From Protonemura montana (taxonomy: Eukaryota; Arthropoda; Insecta; Plecoptera; Nemouridae): DNA of 64,000 nucleotides. The position numbers were made by a program, and so were the translations under genes. Every line of letters starts with the position of its first letter. Within the stretch, counting starts at the first letter, position 1. The stretch lies in the NCBI GenBank assembly GCA_947568835.1, contig OX387610.1:13249001-13313000 (forward strand), read 5' to 3'. The notes under the pieces are model-generated. The model did not search any database. It was not told the DNA's origin and was given only the letters and a program-made list of their open reading frames with translations. Of the stretch, positions 24,401 to 33,437 are shown one piece after another.

Positions 24401-25351
24401 AATTACTTTTTGAAGGGTAGGAAAATTGAAGATTATGCTTCACTCGCTAAGTCAGTAAAAATAAGTATTTTTCTAACCCTTGGTCATGGAACGGAAACAA
24501 ATCAGTGCAAATCGGTCTTGCAATATTAAAATTCAGCTACTCTCAATATTCAGTCATAACCCTGCATTGCTACAGTCTAGCCCGTGAGAGAAGATACCAG
24601 CAGAAGGACTGTCCCCTGCATTGCTACAGTCTAGCCCGTGAGAGAAGATACCAGCACAAGGACTGTCCCCTGCATTGCTACAGTCTAGCCCGTGAGAGAA
24701 GATACCAGCACAAGGACTGTCCCCTGCATTGCTACAGTCTAGCCCGTGAGAGAAGATACCAGCACAAGGACTGTCCCCTGCATTGCTACAGTCTAGCTCG
24801 TGAGAGAAGATACTAGCACAAGGACTGTCCCTGCATTGCTACAGTCTAGCCCGTGAGAGAAGATACCAGCACAAGGACTGTCCCTTGCATTGCTACAGTC
24901 TAGCCCGTGAGAGAAGATACCAGCACAAGGAATGTCCCTGCATTGCTACAGTCTAGCCCGAGAGATTGAGTAACAAAGTCAATAAAAACGAACAACAACC
25001 TGGTTTAGGCATCTTAAATTCTTCCATCTACAATTCAAGGGCAATAGGTCAAGAAAAGTAACCTACTCAATTATGTCCCACTCAACGAAGACTCCAAAAA
25101 ATGCTTACAAGAACTCAACAACGTCACTTACCGTTCACCAGAAGTTTCTGCGTCAAAGAAAACTGATTTTCACCATTTTTATCTTCTAGCGACAACTTTT
25201 CAGCCATCAACTGCTTGACATGAAGAGCAAGTTGTTGTTGTTGTTGCATCTCACTAACACCCGCGCTATCTTCTATTGTGATGTCTCTTGCCATTGAATA
25301 GCTCTCTCCGTCCAGTACTTCTGATGGCAATTCAGAGCATGGCTCGTCCAT
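3465..25351 (-). CDS. STAR/KHDRBS-family (Sam68-like) RNA-binding protein, first two coding exons, partial
   Basis: Two coding exons join in frame across a 21.5-kb intron. The first (25351-25132) opens after an acceptor at 25365 and ends AACG|GTAAGTGA. The second (3613-3465) follows the acceptor TTTACTCTTAG and ends AAAG|GTAAGG. The split codon restores Glu and gives KLLVNELERLQNG, which matches the Qua1 pattern of Sam68 relatives (MAEKxSLD...LLxNEIEKxQKG). The second exon runs through DKPIKVTIRVLVPAKEHPK, the lead-in to the KH domain, and stops just before the expected FNFVGK exon, a boundary I recall as typical of KHDRBS genes. 123 residues are visible: an acidic N-terminus, a five-Gln run (about residues 36-40), then Qua1 (about 46-80). 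STAR proteins dimerise by Qua1, bind U/A-rich RNA in the nucleus and regulate splicing. The KH core, Qua2 and C-terminus must lie left of position 1; I found none of them in 1-3464. Paralogue (qkr58E, qkr54B, kep1 or KHDRBS1-3) cannot be decided. Confidence 0.87.
3712..5225 (+). repeat. Tandem array of 5S-rRNA-promoter units, about 17 copies of 91 bp
   Basis: The motif AAGCAACACTGCGCTG recurs every 91 bases (3803, 3894, 3985, 4076 ... 5168) with no length change; a degenerate first unit begins near 3712 and the last is cut at about 5225. Each unit contains GTTAAGCAAC (5S box A), TCAGGTATTGG (intermediate element) and GGATGGGTGACC (box C). This is the internal control region of a metazoan 5S rRNA gene, followed by about 45 bases unrelated to 5S. 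Diagnostic variants (TTTAGC at 4257, 4621 and 4985; CATTATAC at pairs of units 364 bases apart) show a four-unit higher-order repeat in the second half. The SINE body found after shorter arrays elsewhere is absent here. Confidence 0.93.
6501..6903 (+). mobile_element. 5S-derived SINE, one head unit, near full length
   Basis: The copy has a 5S-like start (GTTTTGGCGTGTTGCAAACA), one promoter unit ending GGAGGGATGAAAGTT, a body of about 250 bases (including CCTTCGGAAGGGACGTTTAG) and the family 3' end GTGCGTCGTTAAGCAC followed by AATCAATC. It lies in the large KHDRBS intron, antisense to that gene. Its body gives a spurious 62-codon frame. Confidence 0.85.
7330..7690 (-). mobile_element. tRNA-derived SINE, diverged longer copy
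   Basis: The minus strand shows GTCCAAGTAGCTTAATTGGT (A box) and GACAGGTGGAGATCGAGGTT (before a decayed B box) at 7395-7475. The family tail block ATTGCAAACGCTTGCAATGC follows at 7655 in inverted arrangement. A hairpin (AGAATCAA...TTGATTCT, 7522-7564) lies between. Confidence 0.65.
7690..10395. other. KHDRBS intron: unannotated AT-rich sequence
   Basis: No coding similarity. A short match to the A block of the 60-bp-core family (GCCGTCAAATATCTACTTTA) lies at about 8152-8175, and a TG/TA microsatellite at 10055-10080. Confidence 0.5.
10397..11060 (+). mobile_element. 5S-derived SINE with four 91-bp head units
   Basis: A partial 5S start (ACCGATTCTCGTGATATCAT) is followed by four promoter units at 91-bp pitch (about 10431-10786), then the standard body and the 3' end CAACAAATCAACC. 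The body carries a short deletion near 10925 compared with the copy at 12200. It is inserted in the KHDRBS intron. Confidence 0.87.
11831..12502 (+). mobile_element. 5S-derived SINE with four head units, 5' truncated
   Basis: The copy begins inside a unit (AGAGGTTGGAGGGATAAAAG), carries four 91-bp units, then the full body to about 12502 (AATCAATCAA tail). The 5S start region before box A is missing. It lies only about 770 bases downstream of the previous copy, in the same orientation. Confidence 0.87.
13458..14209 (-). mobile_element. 5S-derived SINE with five head units, degraded body
   Basis: In minus orientation, the body's 3' end (GATTGATTTGCTGTG on the plus strand) opens at 13458. The central body is diverged between about 13505 and 13600, and five promoter units follow to 14165. 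The 5S start (complement of GGTGTTTCCAACACACC) ends near 14205. This copy keeps part of the 5' third of 5S. Confidence 0.85.
14625..15205 (-). repeat. 60-bp tandem array (nine units) inside a MITE-like element
   Basis: CTGCTGAGCAAACGAGGCCG recurs exactly every 60 bases from 14661 to 15141, nine units, each containing GGTAACGGTAGGTGCCACCC. The same core occurs once only at 2637-2690, 23610-23680 and 39725-39800, so the array is an expansion within a dispersed element. The element's outer part (D block AGCCAGAGGGCCAGCGTTAA) adjoins the array at 14630. Its other end is recognisable at 15673-15850 beyond later insertions. Because 60 is divisible by three, long repetitive frames arise on both strands; I regard them as chance. 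Confidence 0.9.
15325..15500 (+). mobile_element. Degraded LINE C-terminal fragment
   Basis: Plus-strand pieces read SIKLYNKALAIC, LKNLLKIFFI and FYSIDQFLSV, the same tail pattern as at 421-606, with weaker similarity. It lies between the two halves of the 60-bp-core element. Confidence 0.5.
15570..15645 (+). mobile_element. End fragment of the 279-bp-unit MITE-like family
   Basis: AAGACTCATGTCTACTTGAT followed by CCTTAGCACTAGTTTTAACA matches the start of the unit at 16156. The fragment is interposed between the two halves of the 60-bp-core element. Confidence 0.6.
15673..15850 (-). mobile_element. Second part of the 60-bp-core MITE-like element
   Basis: CGCGATACATGTTTATCAAT, GAGCGTAAACCAGACTCAAA and GAAATAACGAAATAAAATTT are the reverse complement of segments of the copy at 23340-23735. 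The block order matches a minus-oriented element whose 60-bp part is the array at 14661. About 470 bases of later insertions separate the two halves. Confidence 0.7.
16150..17360 (+). mobile_element. MITE-like element with an internal 279-bp triplication
   Basis: ATGATGGTTTTTAGACTC occurs at 16156, 16429, 16708 and 16987; units are 273, 279 and 279 bases and the last is followed by the rest of the element (to ACTAACTAACCAATTATG near 17330). A single-unit version of the same element lies in opposite orientation at 58610-58935, sharing TTGGCGTTTTTTACTAACTA and the AACGTTTCGTAAC segment. No coding frame is present. Confidence 0.82.
17425..17672 (-). mobile_element. tRNA-derived SINE with best-preserved tRNA head and inverted flank
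   Basis: On the minus strand, TGTAGCTCAATGGGTTAGAG (A box) and GGGGTTCGTGTCCCCG (B box within a T stem-loop) form a tRNA-like cloverleaf at 17458-17540. A 45-base block including AACCGTCTCAAAAATTGATG lies on one side and its reverse complement on the other (17575-17605). The head is therefore flanked by an inverted repeat, and the tail GCATTGCAAGCGTTTGCAAT follows. Confidence 0.75.
17772..18125 (+). mobile_element. 5S-derived SINE with two 5S-like starts in tandem
   Basis: This is the clearest 5S match in the window. GGTTTGGCGTGTTGGAAACA starts at 17781 and the related CGGCTTGGCGTGTTGGAAAC at 17872. Each is followed by a GTCC-CGTG-GATCAC-like segment, then box A, intermediate element and box C. 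The pitch is 92 bases, so here the reiterated unit includes the 5' part of 5S rather than the 45-base spacer seen elsewhere. A degraded body (GGTCCCCTTGGTACCC) can be traced to about 18125. Confidence 0.78.
18660..19195 (+). mobile_element. Element with 118-bp tandem units, copy 1
   Basis: A unique flank (CCTAGCTCCTTCGTAGGTAT; TTGGTTCGGAGAACACCAAA) is followed by repeats containing TTTCAACCCGTCTCGACTCG at 18849, 18993 and 19111. Pitch is 118 bases, with a 26-base insert in the first unit. The units contain CCCCACCCCTTCCCATCAGG. An inverted copy with the same flank is at 31700-32380. Open frames through the array are a by-product of the repeats. Confidence 0.82.
20705..21118 (-). mobile_element. 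5S-derived SINE, one head unit
   Basis: Minus-oriented copy: 3' end at 20705 (GATTGATTTGTGGTGTTTAA on plus), a nearly intact body through 21000, one promoter unit, and a diverged 5S start to about 21118 (TCACGCCAATTCGTTCGG on plus). Confidence 0.85.
21525..22025. repeat. Purine-rich region with loose GAAAACGC-type reiteration
   Basis: The plus strand repeats motifs such as GGAAAACGCATGGAAAATAC, GCGAAAACGCATGAGAGACA, TGGAAAACGCTGGAAAATAT and GAAAAACGATGAAAAACGCT without fixed spacing. The strong purine bias leaves long minus-strand frames open. I see no family match in the window. Confidence 0.55.
22255..22605 (+). mobile_element. LINE C-terminal fragment with (ATT)n tail
   Basis: The frame to TGA at 22562-22564 contains GAKLYNALPNYIKEKKGQAL and SIKEFLIERYFILSKNL, then a 3' tail of ATT repeats (22574-22605), typical of microsatellite-tailed LINEs. 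No polymerase core is present. Confidence 0.65.
23340..23735 (+). mobile_element. 60-bp-core MITE-like element, single-unit copy
   Basis: Block order is GGCCGCCAAATTTCTACTTT, ATCTCAACGATTGATAGACA, the single 60-bp core (GGTGGCACCTACCGTTACCA), then ACGCTGACCCTCTGACTATA. This is the best reference copy in the window for the family. No coding capacity is seen, and terminal repeats and target duplication could not be fixed by eye. Confidence 0.65.
24562..24966 (+). repeat. 54-bp minisatellite, about seven and a half units
   Basis: CTGCATTGCTACAGTCTAGC starts at 24562, 24616, 24670, 24724 and 24778. Later units have lost one base in the CCCC run. Units are nearly identical. The length is a multiple of three, so a repetitive frame stays open for five units. 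The array begins about 165 bases beyond the donor side of the KHDRBS exon at 25132, inside the intron. Confidence 0.93.
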
Positions 25352-25599
25352 TTCAGCTAGGTACCTGGCAATAAAGGTAAAGAGTTGGAATGTTATCGTT
25401 GTGGTTTGCCAATTACTGGTTTTGTCCGGGTATTTTGGTAGTGGAATTCGATTGGTTGTAACAAAATAACATTGATTGATTGTATACGTTGATTTATATA
25501 AATATTCAATGAAAGGGTGTAAAATATTTTTTTAATTTTACAAACGAGTTTACCGGTTTGCTATGGGCAGAGTATTTTAACATTAGGAACACAAATTAC

Positions 25600-25740
25600 C
25601 TTTAAAAATTGATACTAAAACGAGGACTCGGACCCCGATCTCCATCTGTGTTGAACTAACAACTTGAGATTGGCTTATTTGTAAGAATTTTAGTGTTTTT
25701 GATTAAAAATGCAGATCTCCAAGGAGAATCAATCCAAATT
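25600..25740 (-). mobile_element. tRNA-derived SINE, degraded copy
   Basis: ACGAGGACTCGGACCCCGAT, ACTTGAGATTGGC and TCCAAGGAGAATCAATCC match the order of the copy at 7395-7530. The tRNA head has a deletion. It lies in the first KHDRBS intron (25365-26191). Confidence 0.55.
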
Positions 25741-26191
25741 GAACCAAATTGAACCAAAAATAGTTTACCGAGATATAAAATAGTTTATGTTAACTAGAAT
25801 TAACGACCCTCTCGGGTGTCGATTTTTCTTTTTAATATCCTCTCGAAACAAACGGAACACGCCCTTTTCGATGTTCGAACTCAAAAAGTCACTTAGCAAC
25901 GCATCCGCCGTTGTATCAGTAATGTAATTAATTAAAAACAGCAAATTACCTCATTTTCTATTCCAACTTAAATAGCAGTCGGAAAAGAAACGAGTTCGCA
26001 AATTACAAAATCGCTTAAATATTAAACCACTAGTAAATACCGTGCAGCTAAACGAATATCCACCTGATACTAATAAAAATCCTATCAAAACCTAACCTCT
26101 CTTTTAAAAGTTCGTTACAAATTAGCAGAAAAAAAACACAGCTGTGCGGTTTCTTTTTTCGTTTGAAAAGAAAAGTTAACGAAGAACTTAC

Positions 26192-26420
26192 TTTGTGGCC
26201 GCAATCAACTCAATCTGCGACAGATCCCCCAAACGAAACAAACACTCAACTATCTGTGACCGCGAGTTGCACAACAGTTATTGCGTAGCGCACGTGTCAA
26301 ATATTGTCGCTCGAGCGCGTTGTGCGTATATAGACTAGCCTCGTTGGAGTCGCGAACGCTACTGAAAGCTACTAGGGCGGCAGCGGTGAAGGTTTCGGCT
26401 CTGATGGCAGGGGTGCGGCG
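26192..26420 (-). promoter_or_regulatory. Probable 5' untranslated exon and promoter of the KHDRBS-like gene
   Basis: On the minus strand a strong donor (CACAAA|GTAAGTTC) ends a putative exon at 26192. The next acceptor on the same strand is at 25365, directly before the KHDRBS start codon, giving a short first intron of about 0.8 kb. The sequence just upstream (about 26270-26420) is markedly richer in G+C than its surroundings, as expected of a promoter. No TATA box is obvious and I cannot place the transcription start. The first exon is inferred from splice-site spacing only. Confidence 0.45.
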
Positions 26421-26529
26421 CGGGGAGAGTTATCACAATATATGCTGGCCTCAAGAACCACCGACGATCACAGCTCCCTTACGACCCTTACGATCCGTGG
26501 GATAAATAAATAATTGGCTTGTGAATTAA

Positions 26530-27520
26530 TGAAGATTTATGGCACATGCGATGGTGGTGGGGGTTGTTTGCGGGAGTATGTGGAGTGTATGGGGTTTTTC
26601 GGTCGCTGAGATGTTGCTTTGAGACGATGTGTGGTCGTAGAAGGTGGAGGATTCTTTGATCTCTTTTGCACGTCTTTATTTCTTGGTTTCTATTGAAAAG
26701 AACCGTTATTAGAATGTGGGACGATTACAGTTCAAAGTGAAGAGAGATATGGAGATACAGAGGAAATTAAATTTGTAAATTTAACAGGTTTTGCACAGTA
26801 TTAAACCTATTACTATTAAATTAAAGGATGTTTTCCCGTGTTTTTTTATTATTATTATTTAACTTCAGTTCTTCCCATTGTTGTTCACATACTCTCAGTG
26901 CTAATTTAGAAAAAACTGATGGTTACTTTTGAATTTAAAAAGCTCGAAACAACAAAAATATTTAGAAGGTTGGATAGCCAGTGCAGGGAATGACATGTGA
27001 ACAAATTGAATGCTTCTGATTTATCAGTTTCATTATCAGTAGCTGCATTCATGAGAAATTAAATTAGTTTTAAATTCTTAATTTTATTGGGTTTCTATCC
27101 TACTAATTGTATCTGTTGACTCTACCCCGGATCGCATCTAAGCTTCGCTGTAACCGTCGACCGCTGGCTGGTTGGAGCTTCTATTTGAAAACGCTAGTAA
27201 CCCAAACCCATTTTTTGCAATGCAGCGACAGCAATCGTCTCTGGCTTACACAAATATTGATCGTCATTTGAATTTTAATTTAAAATACTATATGCAGCAT
27301 TTACTTAACTGTCAATACCCGATGCAGGAAATCTAACGTCGTACTTTTTAATATTTCTCAAGTCACCGTTTATAAATCTAAGAGATCTTGCTTGTGTTTA
27401 TTTTGTAGTTTTTGTTTGTTGCAATGTGCATTATTTTAAAAAAAGGCTGTGACTGGTGAACTCTGGTTAAACTTAGATTCGATTTCAGTAGGTACAAAGA
27501 CAATCATTCTTGAAGATGAA
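26530..27520. other. Intergenic, no feature seen
   Basis: AT-rich sequence upstream of the KHDRBS promoter with a poly-T/ATT run near 26842. No frame or repeat relative was recognised. Confidence 0.5.
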
Positions 27521-27521
27521 A

Positions 27522-28318
27522 TCACCGAACGGTTTGGCGTATTGGAAACACTGGTTCTCGTTAGATAAACGAAGTTAAGCAACACTGCGCTGGGTCAGGT
27601 ATTGGATGGGTGGCCATCATACACTTGACCAGTTCTGTTCGGGAGAGAGGTTGGAGGGATGAAAGTTAAGCAACACTGCGCTGAGTCAGGTATTGGATGG
27701 GTGACCATCATACACATGACCAGTTCTGTTCGGGAGAGAGGTTGGAGGGATGAAAGTTAAGCAACACTGCGCTGAGTCAGGTATTGGATGGGTGATCATC
27801 ATACACATGACCAGTTCTGTTCGGGAGAGAGGTTGGAGGGATGAAAGTTAAGCAACACTGCGCTGAGTCAGGTATTGGATGAGTGACCATCATACACATG
27901 ACCAGTTCTGTTCGAGAGAGAGGTTGGAGGGATGAAAGTTAAACAACACTGCGCTGAGTCAGGTATTGGATGGGTGATCATCATACACATGACCAGTTCT
28001 GTTCGGGAGAGAGGTTGGAGGGATGAAAGTTAGTACAGCAACTTCATTCGCCTTGCTTATTAACCTCTCGACAGCATGGATTTGTGGAGGAATCCTGTTG
28101 TTCGCGTTGTACCGTCCTTCGGAAGGGACGTTAAGCCGGTGGTCCGCTTGGTGCTCTTCGACAGGAGTAGGCTACGTGCCAGCACTGAGTTTCCCCTCCT
28201 CGCTTTTTCGACTTGATTAGGTTCATCATCATCCTCTCATTCACCGACGCCATTAGACCCGTGCCGCAAGGCGAGATGTCAAAACAAAGCGTCGTTAAAC
28301 ACCACAATTCAATCAGTC
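27522..28318 (+). mobile_element. 5S-derived SINE, full length, six head units
   Basis: This is the most complete copy. The 5S start ATCACCGAACGGTTTGGCGT is followed by six 91-bp promoter units (about 27573-28030), then the body and the tail CACCACAATTCAATCAGT. It lies in intergenic DNA between the KHDRBS promoter and the tetraspanin. Low divergence between units suggests fairly recent expansion. Confidence 0.88.
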
Positions 28319-28319
28319 G

Positions 28320-31300
28320 AGGTTGTAATCGATGAACAAAATTACTACCTTAACTAGAAATGTACATTTATAAGACATTTACGGTTAAATCCAGTTTCCG
28401 AGTGGGAGGTTATATGTTACTAAATTGTTGAACTCGTTTTTAACTCTGGTCTACAGGGAACGTAGCTGTTTTTGTGCATCATAATTATTTAAATGCATTA
28501 TTGCACATGAATAGCTCCTTCAAAGGCAATAAATGAGCTAAAAGTAATAATTTAAAATGTCATAAATTAACTGAGATTTAAACGATAGGTGTTGAGACTT
28601 TTTTTTAGAGTGAAAGTAGATTTTTCTGTTCGCGAAACATGTATTTATTTCTAAAAATTGCCAAGTTCAAATAAGATTCTAGAATAATAGCTATCGAGTA
28701 ACACGGTGAAAATAAATACAATATAAGAAATAAAAAACGACACAAAGCTTTTAAAGTCTTAGGAAAAAAAACACTTCAAAGAAATAGTTAAAGATAAAAC
28801 TGACCGTATTTTCAGCCTCAAAAATCGAACACCGCGCTTGCTAGTTTAGCTTGTGTAAAGGAAACTAATTGAATTCACTCAAATATGGGCGAGAACCAGA
28901 ATTACCACCGAATAATCCTTTTACACCCTTCAGATCTGCAAACAATATCCCTTATATTGAAAATGTAATCGCTCGGTTTACATTTCTGTACCAGCTCACC
29001 ATCAATTTGCCTTGCTAATAGATTGCCAAGAGCTCAACAATACCTCTTATACTAAGCCGGCAATAAAATCCCTTGGCCAAGACAATAATTGCTAAGATAA
29101 CATTGTCTAAGGCCTGGCAAATATCGGAAAATCGACTGCCTCCTTTATCGTAGCACGAGGAGTAAATTTAGCCTGTTGCTCCTACGGGTTAAAGTTGGAA
29201 CAATCCTTGCTGAAATCGCTCTCCTTCTCCATGTCTGTATATCTCTTGCTCTCTCTCTCTCCACTTCCTTCTGGAACAACTACAAAGACAAACGAACTAC
29301 TATCGTATCAAACCGAACCCTTATCAGTTTCCCAACAGTGAAAATAAAATGCTTGGACCGTGTTCCTTGCTGAACTTTGGTGAAACTTAAATCAAGCGAT
29401 TGGACAGGTGGTAAAGACTAAAGGGTAGGTAGATTCAGAACGGGAAGACCGTTGTGCTTTGATAGAGTGAGCCAGTGGTGGGTTGTACGGTGTTAAAGTG
29501 GGTAGCATAAAAAGTTGGTGAAGGGGTTGAGCAAATGTGGGAATTATTGCATTTCCCCACTGGTTGGTGTATTTTATTCCTTGTCAAATTTTCTAGTTGA
29601 AAACAAAATATCTGCAGTGTTTTCATTGTTGGAATGATTATTTTAAAATTGCTGACATGACCTTTGCTCCCATGGGTCAAAGTTTGAAAAAACGTTATGT
29701 GTTTTATTTTTGTTTGTTGTTTATTGTCGTAGGATTCGTGAGAATAAACAGAAAGATCAAATTTCATAAAATGTGTTTTTTCCTTTTTGTCATGTCTGAG
29801 CTTATTGGCCATTTAGATTATAAAATATCTCTACGTTAATTTTGGAGACAGGCAAAAATCTACAATCTCATCAACGGTTTAAAATTCAAAATTAATTAGT
29901 GCATTTCTTTGGGTCTATTTTCCTCAAAATCTCGCCTCCTAGTTGAAGTGTTAGTCGAAACTGTTGCCATGACGACGTCCAATCACATGCAGTGAAATTC
30001 AGATGTTTTTGCAAGCTAGAGATCCAATTTATAGGTGAACATTTGGTAAAACCTGACTATAGGCTAAGTTTTAAGGTTTAAATTAAAAAGAACAATGGGA
30101 AATACAGAGAAAATACACATTAGAATTAGTATTTCTTAATAATAAAATTGTTCTGCTATGTTTTCAGCCCAAAAATAACATTTAAAAAAAATAAAAGTTA
30201 AGCGATTGGGTATTTCAAAAAACATTTAAATGTTTTCTGTTTGCCTATGTGGTAAGTTGTATCGGGGTAGGTATGTGTTCCGTGCCCGTTGGCCCTCTAT
30301 GCAATACACCACTGCTAACTCAAGATACCAAATCAAATACCGCTAGAGGAGAACCCTATGCGGCCAAAGATTTCAACGGAAAACCACGACGCCGGTCTCA
30401 ACTCTTGCCATTGTATAATCTTGTCTCGAGTAAAACGAGCCCGCAGATGCTCGAGGCTTCTAATTTAATGCAAGCTGTGGTTGTCGACCCCTCGAGCTTT
30501 GCCATGTGCCATGGCTAGACGTGTTTGCAATCTACCTTGATTTTCAACCATATTGCTTCGGATATTTTATTCATCGCCTAGGCGTCGAGACGCTCTATGG
30601 AGATCTGCTTTTAATTTAGACGTCGGCGACGTCGGTTTCGTCGTCGGCGTCGGTTGTGTAAGCAGCGAGAAATAGGGTTGAGATTTCGGGAGGCATAAAG
30701 AGTTGGGTTAGACCTGATTTATATTTATTTATTGCGTCTTAAACGGAGTTAAAGTGAAGTTTATCTCTATTTAAACGAAAAAGGGGCGATCTTTATAAAC
30801 TCTTTGAAGAAAATTAATTACAATAATGGTTTTTCTTTTAAAACCTGTCAAAATTGTACTCAGTGGGTGATTTTTTTTACACTAAATCTATAAATTATTC
30901 GCTAAATAATACATTCAAGAATATTGAGTGGCGCTTTTCTAGATATAAAAAAAAAACTAGGTACACCTTTATGAAATAATTTCGAAACTTTTTTTTTCAA
31001 ATTTCCCTTCGCTCGTGGAGCGCACCCGAGAAAATCTCCAGTTCCTTTGCGAACGGACGGCAGAAAGTTATTAGGCGTTACATCAATCATCTTCAATCTA
31101 GAGTGGAAGTGACGTCACACTGTACAAGAAACAGCCCCCCAAGATCTATTCATTGAATCGTTCGTCTCGACTCGGTTCCAAGACAAAGTCAAACGCAAGA
31201 CATGCAGCTGTTCACCAGATTACACTGGAGAAATTTGCATTAAGGGCGGTAAAGTTTTTAACACGTAAAGAGTATTACTTGCGAAAACTTTTCAATGGGG

Positions 31301-31699
31301 TTTCTCCTACGGGATATTATTCATATTAAGTGTCTTTCGGTAATTTTAGAGAGGTTTTATCACGGCGTGTACGTGTATTTTTATAATGAGAATCGGTGTT
31401 CTTTTTTTGTTGTATTTTCAATGCCGTGAATTGCTTTGATGAAATGTGTTTAAAATAATTAGTAATTTATTAATTGTGAATTTGTAATCAAGCTACAAGA
31501 TAAATTTCATCAAAGATTGCGCCTCGAGCAGGTAAAGTTTGTCCCAAAAACACAGGTTCATTTCACTAGTGAATTGACGCTTCTGCAAAAGTCAATATAT
31601 ACCTTAGAAACATATCAACTGTCAGATTTAATTAATTGGGCTGCATTGCCGAATGTTAAACTTTTTTATTTTATTTTTCTGGTGTTAACCTTAAGCAAA
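28320..31699. other. Intergenic, no gene recognised
   Basis: There is no convincing coding region. A short GC-rich patch of CGTCGG repeats occurs at 30620-30655 and a CT-rich tract at 29245-29275. Open frames up to 125 codons have no recognisable family. Confidence 0.5.
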
Positions 31700-32380
31700 T
31701 AGGTCAGGGTACATACGTGAATTGGCAACACAGCTTAGATGGTCGAGTCGAGACGGGTTGAAATGTTGACACCTGACAAGATGGACATGAATCGAACAAA
31801 GACCCTCCTGATGGGAAGGGGTGGGGGTACGTACGTGAATTGGCAACACATCTAAGATGGTCGAGTCGAGACGGGTTGAAATGTTGAAACCTGACAAGAT
31901 GGACATGAATCGAACAAAGACCCTCCTGATGGGAAGGGGTGGGGGAAGGTACGTGAATTGGCAACACAGCTTAGATGGTCGAGTCGAGACGGGTTGAAAT
32001 GTTGACACCTGACAAGATGGACATGAATCGAACAAAGACCCTCCTGATGGGAAGGGGTGGGGGTAGGTACGTGAGTTGGCAACACAGCTTAGATGGTCGA
32101 GTCGAGACGGGTTGAAATGTTGACACCTGACAAGATGGGCATGTATTGAACAAAAATCATATAAACTGCAAAATTCAATGCACTTGAGTTTTTGGTGTTC
32201 TCCGAACCAACGCAAAAAAAATACCTACGAAGGAGCTAGGATATCTTATTCATACAAAAAGAAAAATTCTGTTATTAAATACATACTTTGCATAGGCGAG
32301 ACCGGCATCGAGACGGGTTGAAATGTTGACACCTGACAAGATGGACAAGAATCGAACAAAGACCATTCTAATTGCCAATT
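31700..32380 (-). mobile_element. Element with 118-bp tandem units, copy 2 (inverted)
   Basis: GGTCGAGTCGAGACGGGTTG occurs at 31741, 31859, 31977 and 32095, exactly 118 bases apart. The array is then followed by the same unique flank as copy 1 in reverse complement (TTTTGGTGTTCTCCGAACCA). A further partial unit (GACGGGTTGAAATGTTGACA) at about 32310 lies beyond the flank. The copy is intergenic. Confidence 0.82.
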
Positions 32381-32384
32381 AAAA

Positions 32385-33435
32385 AAATTATTTTGGAATA
32401 TACTGTAAATATTTGTATTAGAAAAATGTATTTTTTTTAAAGAAAATATGAGCCAAAAACGTCTACATCTTAAAAACTTTCAGTAAAATAAAAAATAAAA
32501 TAAAAATCACCATATCAATCGGGCTAGACTGTGAACGTTGCTGACTGCGTTCCCATTTTTCGCTGTTCCTTTGTGTGTTCTGTTTTTTTTTTTTTTTTTA
32601 TTTAACAGTTTTTTTATTCCTCGTGGAGTCAAAGTGCATGAAATAAATGAGACTGGTTCGTGGTATAGGTACCTGTAGACACAGGTAATCGTATATACAT
32701 ATGCGGCCGGCAATGCTCAAATATCCTCGAATCTATTCATTATCTCCACAGCTCTCCACTGACAACGGGTTTGCGAATAAATTCAAATGGAAACAGAAAC
32801 CAAACCAAAGGGCGAACATAAAGTTTTGTTTACAAATTTCTCCTTTTCATTTATCGACGTGGAAAAATAACAACTTCACTCGCATGCGGCGCAATTAGGG
32901 CGTTGTTTCTGTTCTGTGCCTTTTTTTTTGCTGTTTTTATTTTTACAGGATATTTTTCAAACGCTTTATTGGTTTTGCGTGTTGATAGTTTGAAAAATTG
33001 AAGGCAAAATACATGCGTAACAGCTGCGCTGGAATTAGATGCTATGTTATCGAAATGAGAATTTTAACCGATAAAGTTTATGACATATAAAATTGTAGGC
33101 TGTCAAAATTTCTTTATGGAAATTATATACAGAATTTTTTTTTCCTTGTAAAGTTTTAAATACTTTTACGCTTGTCTGCGTTTAGACGACTGGAGTGTGA
33201 CAATCTGGAAAATTACATCGCAGAAACAGCGTTTCCGTTGGCTTTTCTTTGTAGTTTTGAACTTTGAATTTGTTCGCAAACTAAAAACAAAGAGCGGTGG
33301 CAATCACTGCGGTAGCAAAATGGCTTCAATTGTCACTGAATTTTACTACAGAAAAAGAAACGAGAGATTTGAATCAATAGGAAAATTAAAACAATTTCAG
33401 AAAATCGTTGAGCGTGAGTTAGGTTTGATGAGTAT
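32385..33435. other. Intergenic, nothing recognised
   Basis: AT-rich with a long T run at about 32582-32599. A 96-codon plus-strand frame at 33197-33487 runs into the SINE at 33438 and has no recognisable domain. Confidence 0.5.
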
Positions 33436-33437
33436 TG

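Noticed and set aside
24505-24816. 103-codon frame with an 18-residue repeat
   Set aside because: It is produced by the 54-bp minisatellite and closes as soon as one unit loses a base; the stretch is inside the KHDRBS intron.
31691-32215. 174-codon minus-strand frame with repeats rich in HFNPSRLDH
   Set aside because: It is an artefact of the 118-bp array (also seen at 18839-19263 in several frames); no domain and no conserved start.
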